A DNA stretch of 55,811 nucleotides from Branchiostoma floridae (GCF_000003815.2 NC_049981.1:10820793-10876603), one strand, 5' to 3'; positions 1 to 11,791 are shown, counted from the stretch's first letter. Notes: generated by a model from the letters alone, not told the origin. Program-made: numbers and translations.

Positions 1-179
1 AAAGCGACCCCTTACGATCGATTGAGCCTTCATTCGTATGTAGAAAAGTTACAAAGTAATTTTGGGTACTCAAATCAATTTTTACCTTTTGCTCACGGGT
101 TTTACTATGAAATTCAAGTGTTGAAAGTAACGCATATTTTGTTTGAAATTTTGGAAGTCCGATCGTAAGGGGTCGCTTT
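1..179. repeat. MITE-like element with 20-bp terminal inverted repeats
   Basis: Bases 1-20 and 160-179 are perfect inverted repeats of each other (AAAGCGACCCCTTACGATCG at the left). The 139 bp between them have no coding potential. The left boundary coincides with the window edge, so the element may start further out. The size and clean inverted ends fit a non-autonomous DNA element, which is inference because no target-site duplication can be checked at the left side. Confidence 0.7.
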
Positions 180-228
180 TTTTGCGGTTACGGAAGGGTT
201 CGCTTAGCGGTTAGCGGTTATCCCCCAG

Positions 229-311
229 GTGAGCCTTCATTCGTATGTAGAAAAGTTACAAAGTAATTTTGGGTACTCAAATCACTTTTTACCTTTTGCC
301 CACGGGTCTGC
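229..311 (+). repeat. second copy of the MITE interior
   Basis: About 83 bp beginning TGAGCCTTCATTCGTATG repeat the interior of the element at 23-105 with only a few substitutions, in the same orientation. No matching inverted terminus is seen beside this copy, so it looks like a partial insertion or a local duplication. Confidence 0.7.
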
Positions 312-982
312 CTATCGATCAATACAATCAATTTCCTTTCAAAATGATGTGAGCTGTTTGGACGACTGCAACGGTGAATGGCATGGTGGTTATTATCATA
401 CTATATTCATGTGATGTTCTGGTATATAATACATGTTGTTAGTGGATAAGCTGCATTCGACATTACTAGAGTTCCACGAACGCATCCCTTCGCTAAATAC
501 TCATGCCTTTATTCAAGACTGTAAGGTTTTATTCATGTATTATTAATGAGTACCTACACCAATAGCAAACGACTGCATGCATATGAACGTATGTTCCCCA
601 CAAACCCACGAACACCACAAGAGCATAACGTTATACTTTTGACATAACGTTCTTGGGGAAGGTAACAATAAAATTATGTAGACTGTTGTGATACTTTTGG
701 GCGCAACTTTCATACTTCTTCGTCAAAATCATGTAGTATTTACTAGACTCCGTCCTGGCTGAATAGTAGATGATGATAGGGGGCTTTGGCCAAGTTAGAA
801 ATAAAAGCCTAGTAGGGGTTAAATGACATGGCCTAGGAGTAAACTGACAACCCGGTGCTGGATAGACGGCAAAAGACTGACTGAAATCCCATGGCAACTT
901 GTTTTGTTTCTTCTCTTTTTCATCTAGCTGCCACGTCTGCTTGGAGACTAAACATCATGACCTCTTCGTCATTTCTTTGATA

Positions 983-1533
983 CAACTTACTTTCATCCAA
1001 CCACGAGCCGCAAAGCAATTGTCACGTTAATTTTTCAATTTTCTACTTTCACTGAAAGTTCGGGAAAGGTCTGTTCAATAAGGTTCATAGACCACTGCTG
1101 GGGAGTTCAATAATTAAAAAGCCAGAATTACTCCACGTCCATGTGTACAATCATGAGGCAACCATACCACTTGGTCGGAAACACAATCAGTGCAAAACGT
1201 TTTTATTATGGTGACGAAAATAATAACAACCAAACGACACTGAGTATCATGTAACCAATCAATTACACATGAGGGGGCGGGGAAGATGTCATCTTCACAA
1301 CTACGAGAACTCTGAACGTTAAGAGTTCAGAAAAATGGCTTTAGTGAATATTGTTCTTGCTACCTTGTCATTTATAACTGACGTCAAACACACCATCAAA
1401 CATGATAACAATACATGTAATGATAATGATACAATAATGCTGGAACTTTTGATACAATCTAAGCCACTAGCGCAGATGAGCTAAGAAAACCGTACAACCA
1501 CTAGTACAGAATTACACGGTAGGCTTGTTCCAT
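983..1533 (+). repeat. flank duplication, copy A
   Basis: This 550-bp stretch aligns along its length with 7682-8272. Shared blocks include CTTACTTTCATCCAACC, CATAGACCACTGCTGGGGAG, GTGCAAAACGTTTTTATT and CTTCACAACTACGAGAACTC. Divergence is moderate with small indels. It lies beyond the 3' end of the NHL gene and the other copy lies upstream of its start. No coding potential is seen. Confidence 0.8.
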
Positions 1534-1599
1534 GTACAGAGCACACCATCTAATTTGAATGGATTGAAAACTTGAGCAATATTGACTGCTTTCAACCAG

Positions 1600-1775
1600 G
1601 TATTATGTGCATTGCGTAATCACAAGTTGTTTTCCTCAGTGAATACATTCGAATGAATTGAGTGTTAACAGTGCTCTATTTACACAACAGACTCCTACTG
1701 TGCCTACACATTGGGAAATGGGTGTCCTTGCTACTTTGTCATGTATAAATGGCGTCCAACATTCTCAACCATTAT
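1600..1775 (+). repeat. degenerate copy of NHL-gene 3' flank
   Basis: Bases 1605-1690 resemble 2312-2400, the sequence directly beyond the stop codon of the NHL gene: both carry CACAAGT then CAGTGAATACATYCGAATGAA. Bases 1727-1775 resemble part of the flank duplication (TTGCTACTTTGTCATGTATAAATG is also found near 8085). This looks like the remains of serial local duplication. Confidence 0.55.
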
Positions 1776-1858
1776 GACCATGTGCTAACGAGAAGAAAAA
1801 AACGTTCCAACGAAACAAACGACTCATAGTAATTTCCGGCTGATTGTAGTGGTTACCA

Positions 1859-1980
1859 GGCTGTTGAAAAGATTGAAAAAACAACAACAGCCAAATAGAC
1901 CTAACAATATACCAAAGGAGTAAGTTGACCATGCCCTTTTGTCAGCTAACTCATTGGTATATCTTTCAGTCTTTTGAGCC
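1859..1980. repeat. nested imperfect inverted repeat
   Basis: Two arm pairs are visible. The inner arms are 1907-1929 and 1941-1962 (ATATACCAA reads back as TTGGTATAT). The outer arms are 1859-1878 and 1964-1980 (GGCT..AAAAGA.TGAAA). Each pair has several mismatches. It fits an old foldback element. Confidence 0.5.
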
Positions 1981-2404
1981 CATTTTTACTATTTTTCAAG
2001 TAATCAATGCATTCTGGCAGAGACTAGACTGACCGCACTGCAGCCTTCGTCAAGTTAAATACAGGGTAACTGAAGACAATCAAGTAACCTTAATTACGGA
2101 CACTGGGCGCCAGTAATCAGTGGTCAAAAGTGATGGAAGTTTGAAATAATTTTAACCACTGACGAAGATGAGCTAACAAAATTGCACAAGGTGCCCATAC
2201 TATATCAACTGGCATCTTATTACAGAGGACACCAGCCAAATATAGGACACATTTAAAACTATAAGAGTTGTATTATACTATGAAATAAGTGATATGTGTA
2301 GAGAATAAGGCACTGCATAACCACAAGTGACTTGTCTCGCATTCGTCAGTGAATACATCCGAATGAAATAAAACACGCATGTGCACAGCCCTATATTTAC
2401 ATCC

Positions 2405-5090
2405 CTACTCATCCGGCGATACTATCTGCCGTGGAAAGATTGTCACCATGGAGTGCAAGTTAGTCACCACCAACTGTCCACCCGGTCCCATAGCAATAGC
2501 CCGCGGGTTTTTCACGTTCACAACGGTGCGGACAAACTCCCCGCGGCTTGTGAACATGTCCACCCGTCCGTTTGCCGAGTCATCGGTCACGAAGATGTGA
2601 CCTAGAGGGTCCGTGCAGATACCTTTGGGTGGGCTAGCAGTGCCGAAAGAGAATAAGCACCGTCCGTTGTGATCATACACATGGACGCGGGAACTAAAAG
2701 AGTCCGTAGCAAGAATATTCCCGTCCTTGTCTGTTGTGACGTACTTCAGTCGGACGCCGTCTTCCTTGTCTAAACTTCCATCAAACGAGCCGTTTGGTTT
2801 GAACACCAAAAGTTCACCAAACGCTGCCACGATGATCTTGCTATCTCGTGCATTCACGGCAATTTTCGGAAACCATTCGAGCCGTTGTAACGTTACGTCA
2901 AACATGGCCACCGGCAGACCGTATTTATTGTATTGTACCACCTGTATAGCGTCACCAACAATATTATATTTCCCCACCACCCAGATACGGCCCTCTTTGT
3001 CAATGTCCAAGTCGGCAGGGTGCATTACCCGGCCTTCTTCACCAGGGACCGCTGTTTTGAAAAGTCGGAGGGAAACGCCGTTCATGTTGAAGACTTGGAC
3101 GCGTCGGTTGTCCCATTCAGCAACAAATATCTCACCATCAGCAGACACGGTCACCCCGGTAGGTCTGCTCAGGTTTCCGTCCCCGCCAAACGTGATCGGC
3201 TTCAAGTTGACGTGGTCATCTGTTACTGTAAGTGCAGTACACAATAGAGTGAGTGGGGTGTTACCCAGCCCTATGATTACTGTGTGTTTGCACTCCAAGG
3301 ATGCCCTGAAGAAGGTGACGGACTGTCACCAAAACGTCGGGGTAAATAAGGCAAGGTTTGTGTAAAATGTCTCCTTATTCAGTGACGTACCAGTCTGATG
3401 AAACTATTCACGAACTGGAAGCACAAATTGATCACTTTTTCTCATAACTGTCTTTAAAAGTTCCAATACTGATGAATCTATGGAAAGTGGAAAATTAAAT
3501 TTGTGTTTTTGAATTTAGATACAGCTACTAGCTGCACAAGCCCCTCTGTCCAGTATGATATTGAGTACAGTTACCTTGTGCGCTGTTTGAGGTTGATGGC
3601 GGCACGGTACCCTGTGGCCGGGTGGGGGCTGTGGCTGTTACCTGCCCGCTAACAGGACGTATCTGTAAGAGAGTTACTACTAGGCATCAGTGGTTGGTAT
3701 TAGCCTGGTTGATCTTCCATAGTAAAGCCAGTGTATCACAGAGTTTCTCATATTTTGAATGTACAAGAAGTGTGCCGAGAACACGGCATTGACGCTAGGA
3801 GCTATGATTTACTTTCCCATTTTCTTGGCAATCTTGCAAATCGTCTAGATCATGAGAATATATTAGCCAGTGGTCAATAGTGCCAAGAACATATGGGGAT
3901 TGTAGAATCTAGGAAGACGACAGCAGAAAAGAAAAACAGCAGCTCACCGTGGGTTTGCACAAGTGATCGACGATCATTGTTCTCTCATCAGAGATGCAGC
4001 AGTCAGGCTGACCAGGGCTAGAGGGAGAGTCCATATCAGGTTGGCCAGGGGTGGTGGGAGAGTCCATATCAGGGTGACTTGAGGTGTTGTCAGTGTCCGT
4101 AGGTTTTGTCGGCTGAAGAGAGGATAAAATGTTGAAAATCTGCTCAACTAGTGTTATTACATTGGAGTTTTATTATCCATATTAATATCAAAACAATACT
4201 TGGGCGCCAGATATGCAGAACCTATATGTCTTTGGTACAACAACAGCTTCTTAAACATATTAAAATATGTTTAAGAAGCTGTTGTTGTACCAGAGACATA
4301 TAGGTTCAACTGTAGCTGGCGTCTTAATGCATGCAGTATCGTTGGAACTTATACATATTTCATTAAGCAAAAATCAAATCAATCAACTGGATGGAGCCAT
4401 GCTACGCAGGATGTCAGATATCATTCTCATTGCTTCTTTTTTGTCAGAATATGTTGCTGCTAGAGTAAAACATTCAGACATATTAAATATGCTGAATTCG
4501 CTCATAAGCAAATACGAACCTTTCAAATTTTCAAACTATGTTGATGTGAGAATCAAACATTCAGACATTATTTGAATTCAGACATAAGGCTTCTAATCGT
4601 TTGAAATAAGAGAATCTGTTACGACAAAAAGAGGAATAAAAAACACAGGCCTTTTGGCTAACATCCTCGCTCGTGTTGAGGTAGAGCCCGGCAAAGGTTC
4701 CCCCGAAGATCAACAACACCAGAACGATGGCAGCGGATACAGTAGTGCGAACCCAGCGAGATGTACACACTGAAAAATTCTGTCTATCATGACACCGGTA
4801 TATGAAACGAATGGATACAAAGTACTTCAGTACCATAAGCATCGTAGGTTACATCCATCCAATCAATCCTAGAGTATTGTTTTATGTAAAACAATTGAAA
4901 GTTTCCACCATACGTGCACAATACATACACAGACGCACGCACACAAATTATACGTACATTTACACGTACACGCCCACACAAAACACACACACACAACACA
5001 CACAGACACACACACTCTCTCACACACACACACTCATATACAAGAATAAACACACTCGCACACGCATACACATACATACGTACTGATGCA

Positions 5091-5121
<31 letters not shown>

Positions 5122-6488
5122 GCGATTTCACACACACACACACACACACATACACATACACACACGCACATACACACACGCACATTCACACATACCAAGT
5201 ATCACCATGTTGACATCGTGTACAAAGACATGACAGAAAACAAATACTTTGAAAGAAAGGTTTAACGTGTCTCACCACAACTTGTTTCTTCTGGGAGGGC
5301 GTTAGGCACTGGATTCGGGTTCAGTGCATTTGGGACATACATCGGATTCGGGTTCAATGCGTTTTGTGGGTACATCGGATTTGGGTACAATGCGTTTTGT
5401 CCGTACATCGGATTCGGGTACAATGCGCTTTGTGCGGGCACCTGTCGACCACCATGCAAGTTATTATCAAAGACCGAAATGTCCGTATCGTTGCAGCTGC
5501 TTGCCGGCATGTTTGTGTCTGTTTGATCTGTGGTATCAGTGTCAACTTGACCCATATAAGCAACGGCGTACGGTATAATATCGACAGCGTCGTCTCCTTC
5601 CCGGTATCTAACAGCATATGGCTGGCATGTGTGGTCGCCATCACCGGTACCTACGGCTGGTCTAGAAGCGGCTTCGTCATCTTCATGATTTGCTGTTGCA
5701 TACTCATGAATACTGAAATTATCTGCGGGTTCAGTGTGGGCATTCAGCTGTTGCATTTCGGTGTGTTGTGGATACATCTGCGTTGCATTTTGCGAGGGTA
5801 TATTTGGGGTGTCTCCGTTGACATTGCGGGCATTAGGAGAGATCGTGGGATTGTAGTGTTCGTCCTCGCCTGCATCGAAGGCCTGTCCAGGGTGAACATT
5901 AGGCCCGTGCATCGGTGTGCTTTGTGGATACATCGGATTAGAGTCACAAGTGTTAGGCTTAACAGTGTCTTGGTTATATGTTGGGCTTGGATCTCTGGCG
6001 TTTCTCGAATTTATGGAGTTTGGAGGAAGGGCATCCGATGGATGGTGAGTGGCACCCGTGTTTTGAACATCACCCACTGAATCTGGAGTGCTAGCAGAAT
6101 TTTGGGATGACCCACATGCACCAAAGGTGGTACAGATATCAGTCCGTATTCTTGAAGCTGTCTCTAGTGCCTGGATGGGTTTCTGTTTTCTTCGCATCCT
6201 TGCCGGCAGTGACTGAATGAACACCAAGTCATCATTTGACATGCACGCAGCTACAAATGCTTCAAAATTGGCACCTGTTGGTGGTCTATTGCTCGCTTCA
6301 GCCTCTCTTCTCACGGACATGTGATAATCGATATCATCGTCCTCATCGTCTCCCTTATAGCCATTACTGTCAACTTGTCTTGCAGTTTTTCTGCGTCTGG
6401 TCAGAGGAACTGTTGCCCTCGTTTCGTCTCTCAACAGACCATTTGTGCTGCTTTCTGCGACTGTCTTTGAGGTGAGATCCTCAGCCAT
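2405..6488 (-). CDS. single-pass membrane protein with NPMY-repeat tail and NHL propeller
   Basis: Five exons join in frame on the minus strand: 6488-5276, 4769-4663, 4112-3948, 3662-3575 and 3225-2405. They give 797 residues. Exon 1 (residues 1-404) is low-complexity and polar, with four NPMY motifs, three of them in an 11-residue tandem repeat near its end. Residues about 413-435 form one hydrophobic segment preceded by Arg (TSRWVRTTVSAAIVLVLLIF), which suggests N-inside (type II) topology. Exon 3 encodes a Pro/Ser/Thr stalk with the repeat QPDMDSP. From residue 525 the last exon is a six-bladed NHL-type beta propeller (for example FVAEWDNRRVQVFN). It has no RING or B-box, so it is not a TRIM ligase. 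A role as a receptor or adhesion molecule is inferred. Phases agree at every junction. The exon 2 donor (GTTAGC) is weak, so that boundary is the least certain. Confidence 0.85.
4218..4307. repeat. near-perfect 44-bp palindrome in an intron
   Basis: Arms 4218-4261 and 4264-4307 are complementary with one mismatch and a 2-base centre, starting GAACCTATATGTCT. Weaker complementarity continues outward to about 4201 and 4322 (GCGCCAG against CTGGCGT). It sits in the second intron of the NHL gene. This is a foldback element or a recent inverted duplication. Confidence 0.85.
4917..5207 (+). repeat. (CA)n-rich microsatellite with (CG)9 core
   Basis: About 290 bp of CA-rich simple sequence in the first intron of the NHL gene, with an uninterrupted CG run at 5107-5124. 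Open frames here are repeat artefacts. Confidence 0.9.
5297..5430 (-). repeat. 33-bp in-frame coding tandem repeat
   Basis: The block CATCGGATT recurs at 5340, 5373 and 5406, with a degenerate fourth unit near 5305. On the minus strand each unit encodes 11 residues of the type YPNPMYxQNAL. The period is a multiple of three, so the repeat can expand without breaking the NHL gene. Confidence 0.85.
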
Positions 6489-6649
6489 ACGTCTAAAAGG
6501 TCTCGCAAGGCGTTATATTGGGTGGTGTTGATGCCTGTGCAACACCAGAGTGGTTACCGCCGTCTCTAGTTCAGCTTGGTCGTTCTAGATGCTGATTTAT
6601 CTTTAAAAAAAGAAGATACTGTATGTACACTTGCTGTTTGTGAGATTCT

Positions 6650-6901
6650 ATGCGTGTGGGCGAGCTTATGATTAAACATTATTCTATTCTCTTGACTTTG
6701 GCAGTTATGATTGGTCCCGGACGAATGGCAGAAGAACTCGTTTCCTATCTAACCATTTCTCACGTGCCAGACAATCTAAATTGCTGGTATGTCTTACGCG
6801 ACTGCAACGTGCCCCAACAACGTGACTTTCATGTAACTTGTTTTATACATAAAGTTTGTGGATCGGTAAACACTGTGGTACATATAGAGGGAGAGGGGTA
6901 A
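6650..6901 (+). CDS. short ORF, possible small secreted peptide (weak)
   Basis: An 83-residue frame divergent from the NHL gene, starting 160 bp upstream of that gene's ATG. A hydrophobic stretch (HYSILLTLAVMIGPG) near the start could be a signal peptide and four cysteines follow. No family is recognised, no splice sites frame it and the surroundings are AT-rich, so it may be chance. It is listed only because nothing else explains the stretch. Confidence 0.15.
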   Translation: MRVGELMIKHYSILLTLAVMIGPGRMAEELVSYLTISHVPDNLNCWYVLRDCNVPQQRDFHVTCFIHKVCGSVNTVVHIEGEG

Positions 6902-7091
6902 TGGAACATTAGATTAAAAAAACAACAACATAATACTGTCTGTGTTTATGATAGTTAAAATTACAGTCCTCACATTATGATACAATTCTAAACTTTATAA
7001 CCGTACACAAAAATAAAGCGCTTACCAACATGCTTGTCTGATCCTAATCAAGTTGAAATGACCCAAAGCCTGAGTCATATATTCAGACCAG

Positions 7092-7206
7092 AATTGTGAC
7101 GTCAGCAAAGGGCCAAATGTGCTTGAAAGTCTGTATCGGCCCCCGTCTTGGTTGAAGGAAGGTTGATGGGCTTTGATGTTGAAACAGTCAGGTGCACCGT
7201 CTTAAC
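7092..7206 (+). repeat. dispersed repeat, copy 1
   Basis: Resembles 33399-33513 in the same orientation. Both start with GACGTCAG, then have a GGGYCAAA block, a CCCCCGT block, a GGTTGATG or AGATTGATG block, and end in ACCRTCTT-like sequence. No coding potential is seen. It is a degraded interspersed element. Confidence 0.5.
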
Positions 7207-7681
7207 AGTCTTTTAAAGATTCCGTTTATCCTTATAATTGATTGATTTGCATTTAACCGTTAAAGCTGGAAACCCAATGTATATAGAGTCTCCCATTCTA
7301 GCTACTTAAGGAAAGTGCCATCCCCATCCGCGACCCCCTGCAGACCCTCGTGTCGGTGACCTCAAGGGCACCGGTACCGGTCCTGCACCTTCGAGGATGA
7401 CAGAAATACTGAAGAGAACAAATGTCAAGTGCCCGCTTCCCTATCCTTTCATCTGATGTCCTGTTGTTTATTTACAAAGCAATCACCTTAGTAAAAGGGC
7501 AGGCTTGAAATTTGGACTGTTTCAATGTCTTTTAATCCTTTAGAATCGTCATTGTTTTCCTTATTAATAAATCAATCAATCAATTCAAACATTCAGATTA
7601 TTTATTGCAAATAAAATTACGATTGCAAACAAGATCAGGCCACGAGATGGGAACCTGTGTTGCACTAGAAAAGAACTTCAA

Positions 7682-8272
7682 CACTTACTTTCATCCAACC
7701 GCGAGCCGCAAAGTAAATGTCACGTCATGTCTTCGATTTTCTACTCTTAATGTTATTGAAAGTTCGGAAATGGTTTGCTCAATCATGTTCATAGACCACT
7801 GCTGGGGAGTTTATAATTAAAAAGCCATAATTACTCCACGTTCACGTGTACAATCATGAGACAACCATATCACATTCCCGGAAATACAATTAGTGCAAAA
7901 CGTTTTTATTGTGGTGATGAAAATAATAGCAACCAAACGAAACCGAATATGTAACCAATGAATTATTCATGAGAAGGAGAGGAAGCTTCCATTTTCACAA
8001 CTACGAGAACTCTTCACGAGAACATCCTCATTTGTACTCCATTCTTTTTCACGCTAAGAAAATAGATGCTTCAGTGAATATTGTCTTTGCTACTTTGTCA
8101 TGTATAAATGACGCCAAACACATCCTAATGATAATAATGGCGATTATAATAATGATTGTAATAATGGAACTACATGTAGCACTTTTTATACAAACTTAGC
8201 AGATGAGCTAAGATTAAGAAACTTCCACAATTTACTACAGCCACTTGTACACGGTAGGTTTGTTACATATAT
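7682..8272 (+). repeat. flank duplication, copy B
   Basis: The counterpart of 983-1533, in direct orientation, about 6.7 kb away and on the 5' side of the NHL gene. The two copies bracket that whole gene. Confidence 0.8.
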
Positions 8273-8979
8273 TATATACATTTGTTTAATAGTGGAACAC
8301 TAGTTGGTCAATGTAAATCAATTGTAAATCAATCATGTGCAGCTATTCTATGACGTTCTTGTCGAGCTGCAGCATTTATTTAATTGACTGCTAGGTGTCG
8401 CTCTTAAATAATCAATGTAAATTCGTAATTGTAATATTGCTTATGTGCCATTCTCTTTTAATTCGCTTAATGACGCCAATGACACGCAGAGATGGGGCAC
8501 ATATCGTCCCGATTGTTGCCAATGCGTTGTTTTGGCTGAGCGGAAAGAATGGAATACTGTATTATTTTGGAAAGGTAACTTTGATGGAAATGAGAACCCT
8601 ACTGTCTTTCTAAATACCCTAGATAATCTTCACCTTGAGTGAGATTACCATTCTTTTACTGGCGTCGTATACCTAAATAGAATAGTCCTGATATGCAATA
8701 AGTGTTGATCCCAGCAGAGGCGGCTGTATTGAACAGTCAATTTCTAACATTATCTATTTGTTGAATCTAACTTATTTCATTCCAGTACATGTTTGTATGC
8801 ACGGATATCTAGGCAGACTTAATCCCTCAGTACGACTAGAGTACTAGACTAAGTATAGTATTCTACACATTCACATACACATACACATACACATGTACAT
8901 ATGTTATGGCGCTGATCGCGACGTCTTGCAGCACATACATTGTGTACATGTAACGGTAGCGGTAGACCTGTTGGTCGTA

Positions 8980-9049
8980 GCCTCCTTCACCGGCGTCTCC
9001 AGGGCCTTGGTGGGATTTGTTTGGCCCTAGAGACGCCGGTGAAGGAGGC
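8980..9049. repeat. 27-bp-arm hairpin
   Basis: Arms 8980-9006 (GCCTCCTTCACCGGCGTCTC...) and 9023-9049 are complementary with one mismatch and a 16-base loop. The heptamer TGGTCGT occurs on both sides (8972-8978 and 9055-9061), almost abutting the arms, like a target-site duplication. A foldback element is the simplest reading; a small-RNA hairpin is possible but unsupported. Confidence 0.7.
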
Positions 9050-10328
9050 CATGCTGGTCGTTGCTTCCAGTCTTCGCCTCTCCCCATCCCCAAAAGAAGT
9101 ATACACCCTTGGTAAACTGTACACATATCTATCTATCTATATACAAAATGCACTGGTTTACTTTAAATATATCGTAGGCATAGCCAATAAAATAGATCTG
9201 TGTAAGTCTAGTATAAGGTTTTGAAAATGATTTTTGACAGTGATTATTGGAGAGCGAGTACACAAAAATTATGAGTTTTCCAAATGTTATTTTCTACATG
9301 TAGGTAAAAAAGTCATATTGCAAACAAGATAAAAGATTTCCCACAAGGGGGCAAATGCCAACTTTATAGGTCTAAGTGTTGAAATGTGACTTTATAATGC
9401 AGTCGATAAGTTAATCTTTCATTAATCAACGATTGTCATTCGTTTTTGCCCTGATTTAGTGCGACCTCTGGCGGGGTATTCAGGAGGTACAGAGTAAGGA
9501 TCTGGTTGATTCCGCGCTACAAAGGAAATCCCTCTAAAATCAGGAAAACCTGAAAACTGCACAAAATCACCGAAAGCTTCTATGAAGTGCCAATATACCT
9601 TTATCCGACAATAAATCCATAGCTAAAGGTCTCGTTTCCGTGTCTCTTCTTGAAATGGCCAATAAATTCTGATTCGACAGAATTGTGCGAATTGGGAAGG
9701 AAAGTACGTATTCATACATGCCCACATGCTGGTCTAACTGATCCTACGTATGAATTTGTCGTTCAAAGTTGACGCATGATATACGATATCAAGAATATAC
9801 ATATCCCCAAAGTCTAGACAGAGGAAAATTTCCCCGTGGATTCGTGCTTTACGGAAATGCTTTCTCTGATGCGAAGACAGGATGTAGTTTATATAGATTG
9901 CAGTCGTTTTCATGTGATAGAATCCCATGGAAATGGTCGTATATAACGCTGTATTGCTGAGGCATACTATAAAGCCACAGTCTATCTTATATCCGGCTGT
10001 GAAATGAAAGATTACTGAAGCTTGCAAATACTCTATAGCTGTGGCGCTGTATCCTACCCTCTGTTGGGTGCACCTTTATTATTAATATACAGAGTTCTCG
10101 TCTGTGTGATGGGTTCAGATTATAATAAACGTCTAACGTTATACTATACGCGGCCGGTATTGTGAATATTAATTCATACACTTGTCTATAGTTCCCATGG
10201 CATCGTGCAATTGGGTAGTAGGTAGGTAGGAGGATTGGTCCACAGAGCTGTACATTTTTTAACGTTAACTTGAGATGAGAGTCTATTTCTGAGAGGAAAT
10301 AACACGAGGCCGCCCGCTGATTCCCTCC

Positions 10329-10388
10329 CATGCTATCATTGGTTGAATTGCTGATTGCCATGCTTTCATTGGTTGAACCGCTAATTGC
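10329..10388 (+). repeat. 30-bp tandem duplication with two CCAAT boxes
   Basis: Two adjacent 30-bp units (10329-10358 and 10359-10388) differ at about four positions. Each contains CATTGGTT, a reverse CCAAT box. No gene start is recognised nearby, so a promoter role is only a possibility. Confidence 0.6.
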
Positions 10389-11056
10389 GATGGGCAGTCA
10401 GGATCGGTCTAATCCGCGCACGGAAGATCAGCGAACCAGAGTTACTGTAGAATAGAACATACACCAGGATAATCTTATTGGTAACGAGAAATATGCCGCG
10501 AAACACATTTTTATTTATAAGTGTTCATTGGAGCACGACAGAAGAACCGCTTTGTTTAAAGAAGCCACAATGACATACCCGACGAACAGAAAGCCATGTT
10601 CCTCTTCATCAAATCATGTACAGAACTCACAACTTGTAGAAAAAGCTTAGGTGTTCCTCTGCTCCCCCCAAAATAAGTAAACTCAACCTGTCTCGATATA
10701 ACTGACACTAACATCTGAGACTGTAATATCTGAGTACTACAGTGTCAAGTCACGTGTCTACAATAATGTTTATCACTGTCTATTGTCACATGTATGTGCC
10801 CAATGTTTCATTTTCTCGCATTTAGCCTTCGGGCACGAATTTGCAAATAAACTTTGTATCCTGACGAGAAACTGGCAAAATTTTCGAGAAAATGCAGGAT
10901 GTTTCCCGACCCACTCATGGTACATAAGTTACTGCGATTATAAACATGTTTTGTGAAACTGTTTGGCATACATACGTCAATCAAATATCCGGAAATCCGA
11001 ATTGTTCTTGACAAAATCAGCTTCTTCTTGTACATTTTCGTGACATAACGTATTGC

Positions 11057-11084
11057 AAGAAAGAAAGAAAGAAAGAAAGAAAGA
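11057..11084 (+). repeat. (AAAG)n microsatellite
   Basis: About seven tandem AAAG units. Confidence 0.9.
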
Positions 11085-11791
11085 TGAAGAACACAAGAAG
11101 AACACACCAGCAAAAACAATGTGTTTGCCTTAAATATGTTTCACTACTGGAAACATAATAAAACGTATGAAATTCTGTGTTCAGCTGCAGATTCAGAACT
11201 TCCGGTCCTGCCTCTTTCCACACACCAGTCACGTCTTGTTACATCATCAGCTAGTCCTAGTTTATCACCAATAGCCTGCTAACGGCGGCGTTTCATACTC
11301 TCTACAAAATTGCGGCAGGCGGAAAATAAGTAATACACAACATCACCTTCCTAGGACATAAAGGAAAACAAGAGAAAACTTTAGGTCTCTGGGCTCGAAT
11401 TATAGTTAAGATTTATTTCATGTAACGTTATTGTATAATCAAAATTTTCTATAATTTTGTTCAACCCAATTAAAGATGCATGTTTGGAAGTATCATTCAT
11501 TTTCAATCAACCTTTGTGACCACGCATCATTGCATTTAGGTTTGTCGTACATTTGATTAGTTTATAGTATCACTACGAAATGGATCCCCCCAATGTGGCA
11601 TTGCAATGCAGCTACCAGATGTCTGACAGTGACACGTGTAGGCCAGCCCCCCGTGCCCGCTGAGGTATGGTAATAAGGAGCCGTGCTATTCCCCGGCCTG
11701 TCTTGTATGACATCACTCCAGCGGACCATTCCATTTTCATGAGGAAAATGGGTGGGAGAAGGCTGTTGAATATGTATTATTTGAAGTGCGC

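Larger units (their letters stand above)
8273..11791. other. intergenic stretch, no gene recognised
   Basis: AT-rich sequence with a 27-bp-arm hairpin (8980-9049), a 30-bp tandem duplication (10329-10388) and an (AAAG)n run (11057-11084). Several open frames under 125 codons occur on both strands, but none shows a recognisable domain or a convincing splice structure. Confidence 0.6.

Noticed and set aside
4267-4575. 102-residue plus-strand frame with YVxxRxKHSDI twice
   Set aside because: It starts in the palindrome arm and covers a short local duplication inside an NHL-gene intron; there is no domain or splice support.
4787-5213. Cys/Val-rich and His/Thr-rich frames of about 100-130 codons
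   Set aside because: They are translations of the CA microsatellite.
5364-6080. 238-residue plus-strand frame opposite NHL-gene exon 1
   Set aside because: The minus-strand frame is longer, starts with a good Met, contains an in-frame repeat and splices in phase to a membrane segment and an NHL domain.
7321-7400. Possible tRNA-like fold with CCTCG and CGAGG ends
   Set aside because: No anticodon arm, T-loop or box B sequence could be placed.
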